23,473 nucleotides of DNA from Bacteroidota bacterium (GTDB lineage Bacteria; Bacteroidota; Bacteroidia; Chitinophagales; Chitinophagaceae), in assembly GCA_023429825.1 (NCBI GenBank), contig JAEZDC010000115.1, positions 1-23,473 of the forward strand. Reading direction: 5' to 3'. Below, piece after piece: positions 6,236 to 13,554 of the stretch. The notes under the pieces were generated by a model. The model did no database searches and was not told the DNA's origin. It worked only from the letters and a program-made list of their open reading frames with translations. The position numbers were made by a program, and so were the translations under genes. The first letter of the stretch is position 1, and every line of letters begins with the position of its first letter.

Positions 6236-7207
6236 ATGGGCTTTTTCAATAAATTATTCGGCAAAAAGGAAAAGGAGAGTTTAGACCAGGGTTTGGAAAA
6301 AACCAAGGAGAACTTCTTTTCCAAGATCACCAAAGCCATTGCTGGTAAAAGCACCGTAGATGAAGAAGTGCTGGATAACCTGGAAGAAGCCTTGGTAACT
6401 GCGGATGTGGGGATAGATACAACGGTAGAGATCATCAAACGAATTGAAGACCGCGTTGCAAAGGATAAATATGTAAACACTTCAGAACTTAATAGGATAT
6501 TACAGGAAGAGATTGAAAATATCCTGGTTGATGCGCCTGACCAGGCGTATAAAAACTTTGAATTACCTGCCGGTAAAAAGCCATATGTTGTTTTAGTAGT
6601 TGGCGTGAATGGAGTTGGAAAAACCACTACCATAGGCAAGCTGGCTTATAATTATAAGCGTGCCGGTAACAATGTAATACTTGGTGCTGCTGATACCTTC
6701 AGAGCGGCGGCGGTAGATCAGCTGACTATATGGAGTGATAGAGTAGGAGTGCCTATTGTAAAGCAGGCTATGGGTTCAGATCCGGGTGCAGTTGCATTCG
6801 ATACAGTACAAAGTGCACAGGCAAAAGGCTCTGATATTGCGATCATTGATACTGCAGGTCGCCTGCACAACAAAGTGCATTTGATGGAAGAGTTGAGCAA
6901 GATCAAACGTGTAATACAGAAAGTGATTCCTGATGCACCCCACGAAGTAGTATTAGTATTAGATGGTTCTACCGGGCAAAATGCCTTAGAGCAAGCTAAA
7001 CATTTCACTGCGGCCACAGATGTAAACACGCTCGCCATTACCAAGCTTGACGGTACTGCAAAAGGCGGAGTGGTATTAGCGATCGCATCTCAATTCAAGA
7101 TCCCGGTTAAGTACATAGGCGTAGGTGAAAAGATGGAAGACCTGCTCATTTTTGATAAGCATGAGTTTGTTGATAGTTTGTTTAACCTCGAGAAGAAAGA
7201 TCAATAG
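6236..7207 (+). CDS. ftsY: Signal recognition particle receptor FtsY
   Basis: A 323-residue SRP-type GTPase. It docks the SRP-ribosome complex at the inner membrane for co-translational insertion. Residues 1-30 form a short Lys-rich, Phe-containing N-terminus (MGFFNKLFGKKEK) of the membrane-binding kind; the long acidic A domain of E. coli FtsY is absent, as in many Bacteroidota. The N domain helices span about 30-110. The G domain shows the P-loop GVNGVGKTT (123-131), DTFRAAA (153-159) with the following DQL, DTAGR (205-209), TKLDG (269-273) with AKGG, and IGVGEKMEDL (294-303). All GTPase motifs are intact. It is transcribed alone after the ribosomal operon's terminator. Confidence 0.97.
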   Translation: MGFFNKLFGKKEKESLDQGLEKTKENFFSKITKAIAGKSTVDEEVLDNLEEALVTADVGIDTTVEIIKRIEDRVAKDKYVNTSELNRILQEEIENILVDAPDQAYKNFELPAGKKPYVVLVVGVNGVGKTTTIGKLAYNYKRAGNNVILGAADTFRAAAVDQLTIWSDRVGVPIVKQAMGSDPGAVAFDTVQSAQAKGSDIAIIDTAGRLHNKVHLMEELSKIKRVIQKVIPDAPHEVVLVLDGSTGQNALEQAKHFTAATDVNTLAITKLDGTAKGGVVLAIASQFKIPVKYIGVGEKMEDLLIFDKHEFVDSLFNLEKKDQ

Positions 7208-7229
7208 GCGGTACATAAAATATTACCGC
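7208..7229 (+). terminator. Possible hairpin right after the ftsY stop
   Basis: GCGGTA at 7208-7213 pairs with TACCGC at 7224-7229 around a 10-base A/T loop, starting one base after the stop. There is no U-run after it, so termination is uncertain. Confidence 0.3.
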
Positions 7230-7325
7230 GAATACTCAATGCGTTGCATCTCCTGTCTCCTGCCTCCCGCCTCCTTCCTTCCCCCGCTTGGCATAATTTT
7301 TTCCGCTTCTATCTAAACGTTTCTT

Positions 7326-7943
7326 ATGGCAATCAATATTGTAGAAGCAGTTCAGGCTCGTTTAGGAATATCATCCATTAAAAAAATTGATGTAAACGCT
7401 ACACATCAGAGTACTACCAAGCATCCTGAACAAACTGATTTTGCTGCACAGGCTGCAACAGCTGCTGTATTAGTGGGTTTATACCGCTATGGAAAAACCG
7501 ATGCAGGTGCTGCAGTGATTGCCCAATCCAACAGTGGAAACTGGTTACAAAACATTTTCGGCGGTAAAGAAAATGTAGCTGCACACCAGGTGGCATCTTA
7601 TGCAGGTGTCCAGGATGATGAAGCTACAAATCTCATGAATCGTGTAGCAACAGAGGCGATCAACGTCATTCATCATGATCTTGGTGATCATCCTACAAAA
7701 GATAAAGTGAAGTCTTATATCGCAGCACAGCGTCATAATGTATTAGCTTATCTGCCTGCCGAGCTGGAAATGGGTAGAATATTAAACGATGATACACTCG
7801 ACGATCGTACTAACAAAATGGAAGGCCCTGTTTCGAGTTTCTTACACTGGATACAGGATATTATGAGCCCGCAGGACAAAACCGACGAAGAAGCTTTCAG
7901 AAGAGAAGATGAGTTTTGGGGCCGAAATACTTCTAAGAGTTAA
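7326..7943 (+). CDS. Hypothetical protein, soluble and helical
   Basis: I do not recognise this 205-residue protein. It has no signal peptide and no clear membrane span; the AAQAATAAVLVGLYRYG stretch (about 41-57) is an Ala-rich helix rather than a convincing span. The middle holds NIFGGKENVAAHQVASYAGV and EAINVIHHDLGDHPTKDKVKSYIAAQRHNVLAYLP, and the end is acidic with GPVSSFLHWIQDIMSPQ. The periodic Ala/Val pattern and the xIFGG turn recall DUF937/YidB-type helical proteins, but this is a weak impression. It follows ftsY after a 118-base gap that contains a pyrimidine-rich stretch. Its 3' end overlaps the convergent SRPBCC gene by 11 bases. Codon use matches the neighbours, so it looks native. 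Confidence 0.75.
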   Translation: MAINIVEAVQARLGISSIKKIDVNATHQSTTKHPEQTDFAAQAATAAVLVGLYRYGKTDAGAAVIAQSNSGNWLQNIFGGKENVAAHQVASYAGVQDDEATNLMNRVATEAINVIHHDLGDHPTKDKVKSYIAAQRHNVLAYLPAELEMGRILNDDTLDDRTNKMEGPVSSFLHWIQDIMSPQDKTDEEAFRREDEFWGRNTSKS

Positions 7944-8430
7944 TTACTTCTTTTAATTCAACATTTTTATTTCTCAGGTCAATTCCTCCTTCAAGAATTG
8001 ACTTGAGATTTGTAAGGTAAAACAGCCATCCTTTCATGCATCCTAAATGGTAATGAGTGATGCTTTGTTCATCTGTAGGAATTGAATACTGTTCCAGGTA
8101 ACAAATAGTAGATCCTTTTTCGTTCAGCACTTTGACTTTAACATTACCCGCTTTACCAAAGCTGAAGCTCACTTCATCTTTATGATTGGCGCTGAGTATT
8201 GCTCCTTTTTCCTGCACATCATCCGGCCAGCCGTGCCACCGCCATTGGTATGTATCACCAGGCCGTACCATATCGCTCTTTGCTTTGCTTACACCTTCGT
8301 TGTTGGTAAAGAGCGCTTCTCTTAAAAACCAGCTTTCAAGCCCCTGTTGTGTAGCCCATGCATTGTAAACTGCATCTGTTGTTACGTTAATAGGGATGCG
8401 TTGCTCAAAGCGGCTCCAGTCGTAGCTCAT
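7933..8430 (-). CDS. SRPBCC / AHSA1-like (START superfamily) protein
   Basis: A 165-residue protein of the helix-grip SRPBCC fold. It shows the typical order: N-terminal strand FEQRIPINVTTDAVYNAWATQQGLESWF (about 8-35), a middle WRWHGWPDDVQEKGAILSANHKDEVSFSF sheet, and the long C-terminal helix CMKGWLFYLTNLKSILEGGIDLR. AHSA1-like domains bind hydrophobic ligands or act as Hsp90 co-chaperone-like modules; the ligand cannot be read from sequence. Cytoplasmic. It starts 11 bases after the namZ stop on the same strand, so it is likely the last gene of that operon. Its tail overlaps the convergent gene ending at 7943. Confidence 0.85.
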   Translation of the reverse strand: MSYDWSRFEQRIPINVTTDAVYNAWATQQGLESWFLREALFTNNEGVSKAKSDMVRPGDTYQWRWHGWPDDVQEKGAILSANHKDEVSFSFGKAGNVKVKVLNEKGSTICYLEQYSIPTDEQSITHYHLGCMKGWLFYLTNLKSILEGGIDLRNKNVELKEVINS

Positions 8431-8441
8431 AGCAAATAGTT

Positions 8442-9656
8442 TTACTTATATATTAGATACTTCAACCGCATCTTTTTATAATTACCCAATGCAGGCTCCC
8501 AACTCTTCCTGATCTCTTCTTCAGGAACCCCTTTTTTAATTTGCTCTTTTAAATTAGAATCGCCTGTGCGGAAATCAACATTACCTATCTCTTTACTCTG
8601 TGTGTGATCGAAGAACTTCTCCTTATGCGGGTAAGCATCATACAATTCTTTCAACCATGAAAGGTTGATCTTTTTTTCTTTCAATAATATGTTGATGTCA
8701 TAATTTCTGAGATCAATACCATAGCAAACCTGGTTCATGAACAATGGCGTTTCAGACATGCCTTTTATACTTACAGGTGTGAATGAAAAACTGTATTTGT
8801 CTTTCAGTAACGGGTTACCTAAAACTGTAAAAGGGAAATAAGTACCTCTGCCGTAATTGATAATCGTTCCTTCAAAGATGCATGTAGAAGGATACAGCAT
8901 GATCGATTGCTGCGTATTGAGATTTGGTGATGGCTTAATGGGAACGGTATAGTATGTATCGTGTGTATAGTTGGCCACAGGTATGATCTTGATCTTACAC
9001 TGTAAATTCTTTGGTAACCATCCTTCTCCATTGATCATTTGTGCAAACTCCCCTATGGTCATTCCGTGTGTGATAGGGATAGGGAATTTTCCGATACCGG
9101 ATTTTAGCTTCATATCCAATACAGGTCCATCAACAAAATATCCATTTGGATTAGGCCTGTCAAGTATCAGTAATTCTTTATTATTCTCTGCACAGGCTTC
9201 CATTACATCTGCTAATACATTGATGTAAGTATAGAACCTGCAGCCTACATCCTGTACATCAAAGATCATCAGGTCAACATTCGCGAGATCCGCAGCCGAT
9301 GGTTTACGCTTAGGCCCATATAGTGATACAATAGGGATTTTTGTAGCACTGTCAACCTCATCTTTTACATGCACTCCTGCACTGGCATTACCACGAAATC
9401 CATGTTCAGGACCGAATACTTTCATGATTTGCACACCTAATGATTTGAGTGTATCTACAAGGTGCGTATTGCCAATTGCCGAAGTTTGATTGCCTAGTAT
9501 ACCTACACGCTTTCCCTTTATGTAAGATAGGTACAACTCTGTTTGCTCAGCTCCGGTAAGGATATTGTCCTGTTGAGTGGCATTTAGGCTATTCTTTGGT
9601 ACAGTGCATTGTAAAAGAATGCAGAAAAAAGCCGTGGCAATAGAAAAATATTTCAT
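8442..9656 (-). CDS. namZ: Exo-beta-N-acetylmuramidase NamZ (DUF1343), lipoprotein
   Basis: A 404-residue protein when started at the ATG at 9654-9656. An upstream ATG at 9698 adds 14 residues but spoils the signal peptide, so the shorter start is preferred. MKYFSIATAFFCILLQC is a lipoprotein signal with the lipid-carrying Cys at residue 17. The DUF1343 core shows GILGNQTS, FGPEHGFRG, DVQDVGCRFYTY, LDRPNPNG, PITHGMTIGE, SPNL and YPSTCIFEGT in the family order, length normal. Family members remove terminal MurNAc from the non-reducing end of peptidoglycan chains, working with NagZ-type glucosaminidases in cell-wall recycling; a lipoprotein would act in the periplasm or at the outer membrane. 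It follows the lipid kinase by 58 bases and precedes the SRPBCC gene by 11. Family assignment is firm; the exact substrate is inferred. Confidence 0.9.
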   Translation of the reverse strand: MKYFSIATAFFCILLQCTVPKNSLNATQQDNILTGAEQTELYLSYIKGKRVGILGNQTSAIGNTHLVDTLKSLGVQIMKVFGPEHGFRGNASAGVHVKDEVDSATKIPIVSLYGPKRKPSAADLANVDLMIFDVQDVGCRFYTYINVLADVMEACAENNKELLILDRPNPNGYFVDGPVLDMKLKSGIGKFPIPITHGMTIGEFAQMINGEGWLPKNLQCKIKIIPVANYTHDTYYTVPIKPSPNLNTQQSIMLYPSTCIFEGTIINYGRGTYFPFTVLGNPLLKDKYSFSFTPVSIKGMSETPLFMNQVCYGIDLRNYDINILLKEKKINLSWLKELYDAYPHKEKFFDHTQSKEIGNVDFRTGDSNLKEQIKKGVPEEEIRKSWEPALGNYKKMRLKYLIYK

Positions 9657-9686
9657 AAACAACTTTCTAACGCATAAATGTATGAT

Positions 9687-9700
9687 TAATGCAGGCATTA
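9687..9700. promoter_or_regulatory. 14-bp palindrome TAATGCAGGCATTA in the namZ leader
   Basis: TAATGC (9687-9692) and GCATTA (9695-9700) are perfect inverted halves around AG. On the minus strand it lies between a T-run (near 9701-9707) and TACATTTA, a near -7 box, so it would sit in the spacer of a possible namZ promoter. Operator function is inference. Confidence 0.35.
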
Positions 9701-9714
9701 GAAAAAAACGAATA

Positions 9715-10596
9715 TTATGCAGGGAGTATGAGCTTTAGTTTACGGGTCTCTATAACTGCATCCACTTTCCTTACTTTGCCAATATACTCGCCGTCTATCT
9801 GGAAATGTACTGTGTGTTTGGTAGAGATGGATGCATGCCTTGTATGAAATACTTCTACTTTATTAGGATTGAAACGCCATTTATGGAACATCATTTTGAT
9901 GAGTTCACTAATGGCCAGTTTTTTTACAACCACTACTTCGAACATTCCATCACTCAGATCTCCATCGGGATTAATGACTGCTCCTGTTCCATATTTTCTT
10001 GCATTGGCTAATACTACCATCAAAGCATCTCGTGTTACGGTATTGCCTGGTGTATCTATAGAAACTGACATTTTTCTTTGTTTCAGAAGCGTTTTGAACA
10101 ACACCCTGAAATACCCGATCATTCCCCGGAGATTATTCAATTCAAAATAGTGAACAAGTCTTGCGTTCAGCCCGATATCACTTAAATGCAAACAGAAGAA
10201 CTGGCTGTTGATCCTGATCACATCTACATCTTTTACAACACCATTAACCAGGGTTTGCAGCGCATCATCAATGGAGGTTTTTATATTAAGCTCTTTAGCC
10301 ATGCCATTTGCAGAGCCTGCGGGCAGAATCCCCAAAGGAATATCTGTTCCGAACAGTTGTTTAGCTACAAGAGAAACGGTACCGTCTCCACCCACTGCAA
10401 CTACTCTGTCAGGCTGTAATGAATGGATGTAATGTCTGAGAGAAACTGCATCATTTTTGCCATCGAGTACAAATACTTCGAAAGTATGCGCAAAAGGTTT
10501 GAAGAATTGACGGATGGCAGCTTCCCAGTTATTCTTCGTTTTACCGCCAGAAACAGGGTTTACAATAAATAAAAATTTTAAGCCGTTAAGCTGCAT
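9715..10596 (-). CDS. Diacylglycerol kinase family lipid kinase (YegS/DgkB-like)
   Basis: A 293-residue protein, normal length. The catalytic domain shows FIVNPVSGGK (10-19), the nucleotide-binding VVAVGGDGTVS (65-75) and LGILPAGSANGMAKEL (88-103). The C-terminal beta domain has LSDGMFEVVVVKKL and ends FQIDGEYIGK. Such enzymes phosphorylate diacylglycerol or related lipids using ATP, returning diacylglycerol to phosphatidate; members differ in substrate (diacylglycerol, phosphatidylglycerol, sphingoid bases), so the substrate is open. Note GSANGMA where many members have GTANDFA. It is the first gene of the minus-strand run with namZ and the SRPBCC gene, and is divergent from an App1-type phosphatidate phosphatase with only 22 bases between the start codons. 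Confidence 0.9.
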   Translation of the reverse strand: MQLNGLKFLFIVNPVSGGKTKNNWEAAIRQFFKPFAHTFEVFVLDGKNDAVSLRHYIHSLQPDRVVAVGGDGTVSLVAKQLFGTDIPLGILPAGSANGMAKELNIKTSIDDALQTLVNGVVKDVDVIRINSQFFCLHLSDIGLNARLVHYFELNNLRGMIGYFRVLFKTLLKQRKMSVSIDTPGNTVTRDALMVVLANARKYGTGAVINPDGDLSDGMFEVVVVKKLAISELIKMMFHKWRFNPNKVEVFHTRHASISTKHTVHFQIDGEYIGKVRKVDAVIETRKLKLILPA

Positions 10597-10618
10597 ACTT
10601 TAGAGGTTGAGAAAAGTT
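10597..10618. promoter_or_regulatory. 22-bp divergent start region, lipid kinase / phosphatase
   Basis: Only 22 bases separate the two start codons, so promoters for each gene must overlap the other gene's 5' coding end or the transcripts are leaderless. On the plus strand TACTTTAG (10596-10603) is one base from the TAnnTTTG box with a T-run upstream near 10576. No clear minus-strand box was found. Confidence 0.3.
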
Positions 10619-11737
10619 ATGTATAATCATGCCAATATAATAACTACGCCTAAGCTTTCTTTTATAGAACGTTTACGGCGGAAATTTCTATGGCTTTTTC
10701 GCCTCACTGACGAGGCTATTGTGAAAGTGTATCACGGGTTTGGCAATGATAAAATGATCACCGTTATTGGCCATGCTTTGGACTTTAGCCCAATTCCCCG
10801 AAAGCGTTTTTCGAAAAACTTTCTTACCAACACATTTGCATTGCTTCGTCTTTTTATTGTAAAGCCATACAGTAAAGTAAAATTAAAAATGCTATGGAAT
10901 GGTAAGTGGTATTTCACTCAATCAGAGAAAGACGGTTTTTTCAGGTTTGAAATTCCGCTTGAAATTCCCGTAAGGTCCGGATGGCACGAGGTGCAGGTAT
11001 TTTTACTCAACAGGAGGAATGAAGCTAAGACCAAAGCAGAGGGTAAGGGCACGGTTTATATTCCATATAAAAATCAATACGCCTTCATTTCAGACATAGA
11101 TGATACTTTTTTGATCTCTCATTCATCTAATCTTCGCAAAAGGATATTTGTCATGCTGACAGAGAATGCACACAGTCGCCAGCCTTTTGAAGGAGTGGTA
11201 AAACACTACCAGCTTTTAGCAAAAGCAGGACTGCAGGATAAACATGACGAAACAAATCCTTTCTTTTTTGTATCGAGTAGCGAATGGAATTTGTATGATT
11301 ATATACGGGAGTTCTGTATAAAATATGAGATGCCTCGTGGTGTATACCTGTTGAACCAGATCAAACAATTCAGCCAGATATGGAAGACAGGGCAAAATAA
11401 TCACTCTACAAAGTTCATGAGAGCAGTGAGGATATTGGAAGCTTTTCCCGATCAGAAGTTTATTTTATTGGGAGATGATACGCAGGAAGATCCAACTATC
11501 TATGCGTCAATTGTAGAACATTTTCCCACCAAAATATTAGCAGTTTACCTGAGGAAAGTTCGTAAGAGAACCAAACCCACCGTGTTACCCGCCATCGAAA
11601 AAATGAAAGCGGCAGGAGTGTTGTGTTGTTATTTCGCAAACAGTTCTGAGGCTATCAGTCATTCCGCTACTATCGGACTCATTGATATTAAACTGATTCA
11701 GGAGGAAACCGAAATAACTATTACTACAAAGGCATAG
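10619..11737 (+). CDS. App1-type phosphatidate phosphatase (DUF2183), HAD-like
   Basis: A 372-residue protein started at ATG 10619; a TTG at 10607 would add four residues but is less likely. Residues 34-150 form the beta-rich N-terminal domain of the family (VKVYHGFGNDK, then SGWHEVQVFLLN). The catalytic part begins at YAFISDIDDT with the DxDxT motif at Asp159/Asp161/Thr163 and continues with FFFVSSSEWNLYDYIREFC and FILLGDDTQEDPTIY. Yeast App1 and relatives remove phosphate from phosphatidate to give diacylglycerol, with Mg2+. No signal peptide is present, so it is probably cytoplasmic or membrane-peripheral. It stands head to head with a diacylglycerol-kinase-family gene, which would run the opposite reaction. 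Confidence 0.87.
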   Translation: MYNHANIITTPKLSFIERLRRKFLWLFRLTDEAIVKVYHGFGNDKMITVIGHALDFSPIPRKRFSKNFLTNTFALLRLFIVKPYSKVKLKMLWNGKWYFTQSEKDGFFRFEIPLEIPVRSGWHEVQVFLLNRRNEAKTKAEGKGTVYIPYKNQYAFISDIDDTFLISHSSNLRKRIFVMLTENAHSRQPFEGVVKHYQLLAKAGLQDKHDETNPFFFVSSSEWNLYDYIREFCIKYEMPRGVYLLNQIKQFSQIWKTGQNNHSTKFMRAVRILEAFPDQKFILLGDDTQEDPTIYASIVEHFPTKILAVYLRKVRKRTKPTVLPAIEKMKAAGVLCCYFANSSEAISHSATIGLIDIKLIQEETEITITTKA

Positions 11738-11800
11738 CTGGCACAAATTTTTTCTATTATTTATAAGACAGGATATGTTTTGAATAGAAAAGTAATTGTG

Positions 11801-12283
11801 ATGAAAGCAAGATTGGAAAGAGAAGAAGCGTTGGAAATAATTCGTGAACTGATATTGGATGCCAGCCTGTGTATGCTGGTAACCGATGAGCAATATGGCA
11901 AAGAAACCCGGCCTATGGTCACTATCGAGCTCGATTCAGAAGGAAACATCTGGTTGTTTGCAGCAAAATTTTACAAGCACATAGCGGCAGTTAATCCCAG
12001 GTCAACAGTGCAGTTGGTATATGCACATCCATCTAAGGATAGCTTTATGAGTATTAAAGGCAATGTGAATATTCTGTACGATAAAGAGCAGATCAAAGAG
12101 AAATGGAACCAGATCATGAATGCTTCTTTCCCAAATGGCTTATACGATATAGAACTTTGTTGCCTGGTTAAAATGAGGATAGAAGAAGCTGCATATTGGA
12201 ATAGTGAATCAGAACGATTGATCCCGATATACAAAAATGAATCCGCAACAGAAACTTACGACCAGGATATATTGGCTGCATAA
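11801..12283 (+). CDS. Pyridoxamine 5'-phosphate oxidase (PPOX) family protein, general stress type
   Basis: A 160-residue protein from the ATG at 11801; an alternative TTG at 11780 lies in a poor context. It has the split-barrel pattern of general-stress-protein-26-like PPOX proteins: an N-terminal helix, ASLCMLVTDEQYGKETRPMV, GNIWLFAAKFYKHIAAVNPRSTVQLVYAHPSKDSFMSIKGNVNI, then EKWNQIMNASFPNGLYD and a C-terminal IEEAAYWNSES. Family members bind FMN or F420; which flavin, and the substrate, cannot be read here. Cytoplasmic. A small membrane-protein gene follows by 26 bases and is probably cotranscribed. Confidence 0.85.
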   Translation: MKARLEREEALEIIRELILDASLCMLVTDEQYGKETRPMVTIELDSEGNIWLFAAKFYKHIAAVNPRSTVQLVYAHPSKDSFMSIKGNVNILYDKEQIKEKWNQIMNASFPNGLYDIELCCLVKMRIEEAAYWNSESERLIPIYKNESATETYDQDILAA

Positions 12284-12309
12284 TTTGTTAACCATAAAAC
12301 AGGCAGGAT

Positions 12310-12519
12310 ATGTTACAGAATGTATTAGACAAGATAAGCTCGATGCAAAAATTAAGGATCGCTGGTTACCCTGTGCATCCTTTGGTATTAGCAGGCGCAG
12401 GATTAGCCATTGCAGGCGGAATTACAGCCCTTGTAGCCGCTAAAAGAAGAAAGCATCGCAGGGGAGAAGTGAGGATGGTGAATACGCCGGAGAATGTTCC
12501 AGGTGCCTCAGCATTTTGA
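12310..12519 (+). CDS. Small single-span membrane protein, hypothetical
   Basis: A 69-residue protein. Residues about 21-43 (HPLVLAGAGLAIAGGITALV) form one Gly/Ala-rich membrane span followed by AAKRRKHRRGE, a basic anchor that would place the C-terminus in the cytoplasm. The tail is polar. No family recognised. It begins 26 bases after the PPOX gene. A competing frame covers 12237-12443 but would overlap the PPOX gene and has no span or family pattern. Its stop TGA directly abuts the convergent stop of the YkgJ gene. Confidence 0.6.
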   Translation: MLQNVLDKISSMQKLRIAGYPVHPLVLAGAGLAIAGGITALVAAKRRKHRRGEVRMVNTPENVPGASAF

Positions 12520-12990
12520 TCAGATCAATTCCTTTAATTTTTCCAATACATGAAAAACGGCAGGGCAGAATGTTGAATTTTTCAACGTGATGTTCTGTCG
12601 TTTAACCAAAACATCCTCATTGGTGTATGGAAAACGGCTGCAGTCACTGGGCCTGGCTTCATATATGCTGCAGAAATTGTCGCTTCCTAAAAAAGGACAG
12701 GGGCTTTGTTTTACTACGTAATCCCCATCTTCATCCAGTCTTAAATAGTTTTCAATAAATACAGATTCTTTCAGCTTCAGATACTTGCTGATGCGTTTGA
12801 TATCAGGAGTTTTAAACCGGGGAGAATAGTTCTTGCAACATGCTGCGCAGCTAAGGCAATTCACCTTTTTAAACGCTTCATCATGCAGTACGGCAAGTTG
12901 TTTAAGCACCTTATTCTTATCGGTTCTTTGCAACAGCTGCTTATACTGTTTTTGATTTTCTTTAGCCTTTAATTGCCAGTTGCCTTCCAT
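12520..12990 (-). CDS. YkgJ family cysteine-cluster protein
   Basis: A 156-residue protein with the CxxCxxCC cluster of the YkgJ/UPF0153 family: Cys45, Cys48, Cys51, Cys52 (LSCAACC), plus Cys98 (SPCPFL), Cys107 (NFCSIYEARP) and Cys117 (SDCSRFP). The cluster is thought to bind zinc or an iron-sulfur centre; the function is not settled. Cytoplasmic. The stop abuts the stop of the convergent small membrane gene (12519). A perfect -7 box lies just upstream, so the mRNA would have almost no leader. Confidence 0.88.
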   Translation of the reverse strand: MEGNWQLKAKENQKQYKQLLQRTDKNKVLKQLAVLHDEAFKKVNCLSCAACCKNYSPRFKTPDIKRISKYLKLKESVFIENYLRLDEDGDYVVKQSPCPFLGSDNFCSIYEARPSDCSRFPYTNEDVLVKRQNITLKNSTFCPAVFHVLEKLKELI

Positions 12991-12997
12991 GGGTCCT

Positions 12998-13005
12998 CAA
13001 AGATA
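12998..13005 (-). promoter_or_regulatory. -7 box of the YkgJ-family gene
   Basis: The minus strand reads TATCTTTG here, a perfect TAnnTTTG box, 7 bases before the ATG at 12990. Transcription would start almost at the start codon, suggesting a leaderless or very short leader mRNA. No clear -33 TTTG at the expected distance. Confidence 0.45.
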
Positions 13006-13035
13006 CCTCAAAGCATTTGTAGCCTTCAGAAACAC

Positions 13036-13067
13036 TTTGTTAATCACTTTAATTGGTTGCGTTTTTG
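13036..13067 (+). promoter_or_regulatory. Candidate promoter of the SPOR-domain gene
   Basis: TTTG at 13036-13039 is followed after 20 bases by CGTTTTTG at 13060-13067, matching the Bacteroidota -33/-7 spacing although the first two bases of the -7 box differ. The start would be near 13074, 18 bases before the ATG at 13092. Confidence 0.35.
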
Positions 13068-13091
13068 CAATGGTTATAGAAACCAGAGAGA

Positions 13092-13553
13092 ATGAAAGGA
13101 TTTGTATTAGCACTATTCGGAATAACCATCTGCCTCAATCTTAAAGCAAACGATACAACTAAGACCGCTACAGTCGCTCCGATCATAAGGAAAGATATAC
13201 GGGTTGATCTTTTGAATGAGATTATGACGAATGCTAATAAAAAGACTTTTTTTAAACCACAGATCAAAAGAGAACAGGGTTTCCGTTTGCAGGTGATCAG
13301 CACAAATGATCGTACAGAAGCCTACCGTGTGAAGGGTGATTTGCTGGAAAAATTTCCCTCAGAGAAAGTGTACTTCATGTTCCAGTCCCCATTTTTCAAA
13401 GTGAAGATCGGCAACTTTAAAACGAAAGAAGAAGCACTGGAATTCCGGGACGCATTTCTTGGCTACATGGGAAAGGAGGTATACGTGGTTAGAGATATGA
13501 TCGAATATTTATGGGATCCATCTAAGGAAGAAACCATGGTCGTATCTAATTGA
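13092..13553 (+). CDS. SPOR-domain periplasmic protein
   Basis: A 153-residue protein. MKGFVLALFGITICLNLKAN is a Sec signal peptide with likely cleavage near residue 19. After a linker (PIIRKDIRVDLLNEIMTNANKK) residues about 60-140 form a SPOR domain: FRLQVISTNDRTEAYRVKGDLLEKFP, VYFMFQSPFFKVKIGNFKTKEEALEF, YVVRDMIEYL. SPOR domains bind glycan strands stripped of stem peptides, often at the division site. It stands alone; the stop is one base from the convergent DUF3667 gene. The targeting role is inferred from the domain. Confidence 0.88.
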   Translation: MKGFVLALFGITICLNLKANDTTKTATVAPIIRKDIRVDLLNEIMTNANKKTFFKPQIKREQGFRLQVISTNDRTEAYRVKGDLLEKFPSEKVYFMFQSPFFKVKIGNFKTKEEALEFRDAFLGYMGKEVYVVRDMIEYLWDPSKEETMVVSN

Positions 13554-13554
13554 T

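Noticed and set aside
7248..7290. Pyrimidine-rich stretch before the hypothetical gene
   Set aside because: It is a simple CTCCTG-like low-complexity run of a kind common between genes; no structure or partner site was seen.
9657..9698. Longer start of namZ at 9698
   Set aside because: The extra 14 residues precede a complete lipoprotein signal starting at 9656, so the shorter start is preferred.
12237..12443. A 68-codon frame overlapping the PPOX 3' end
   Set aside because: It overlaps a well-supported gene and a better small membrane-protein frame; basic, Cys-rich out-of-frame composition.
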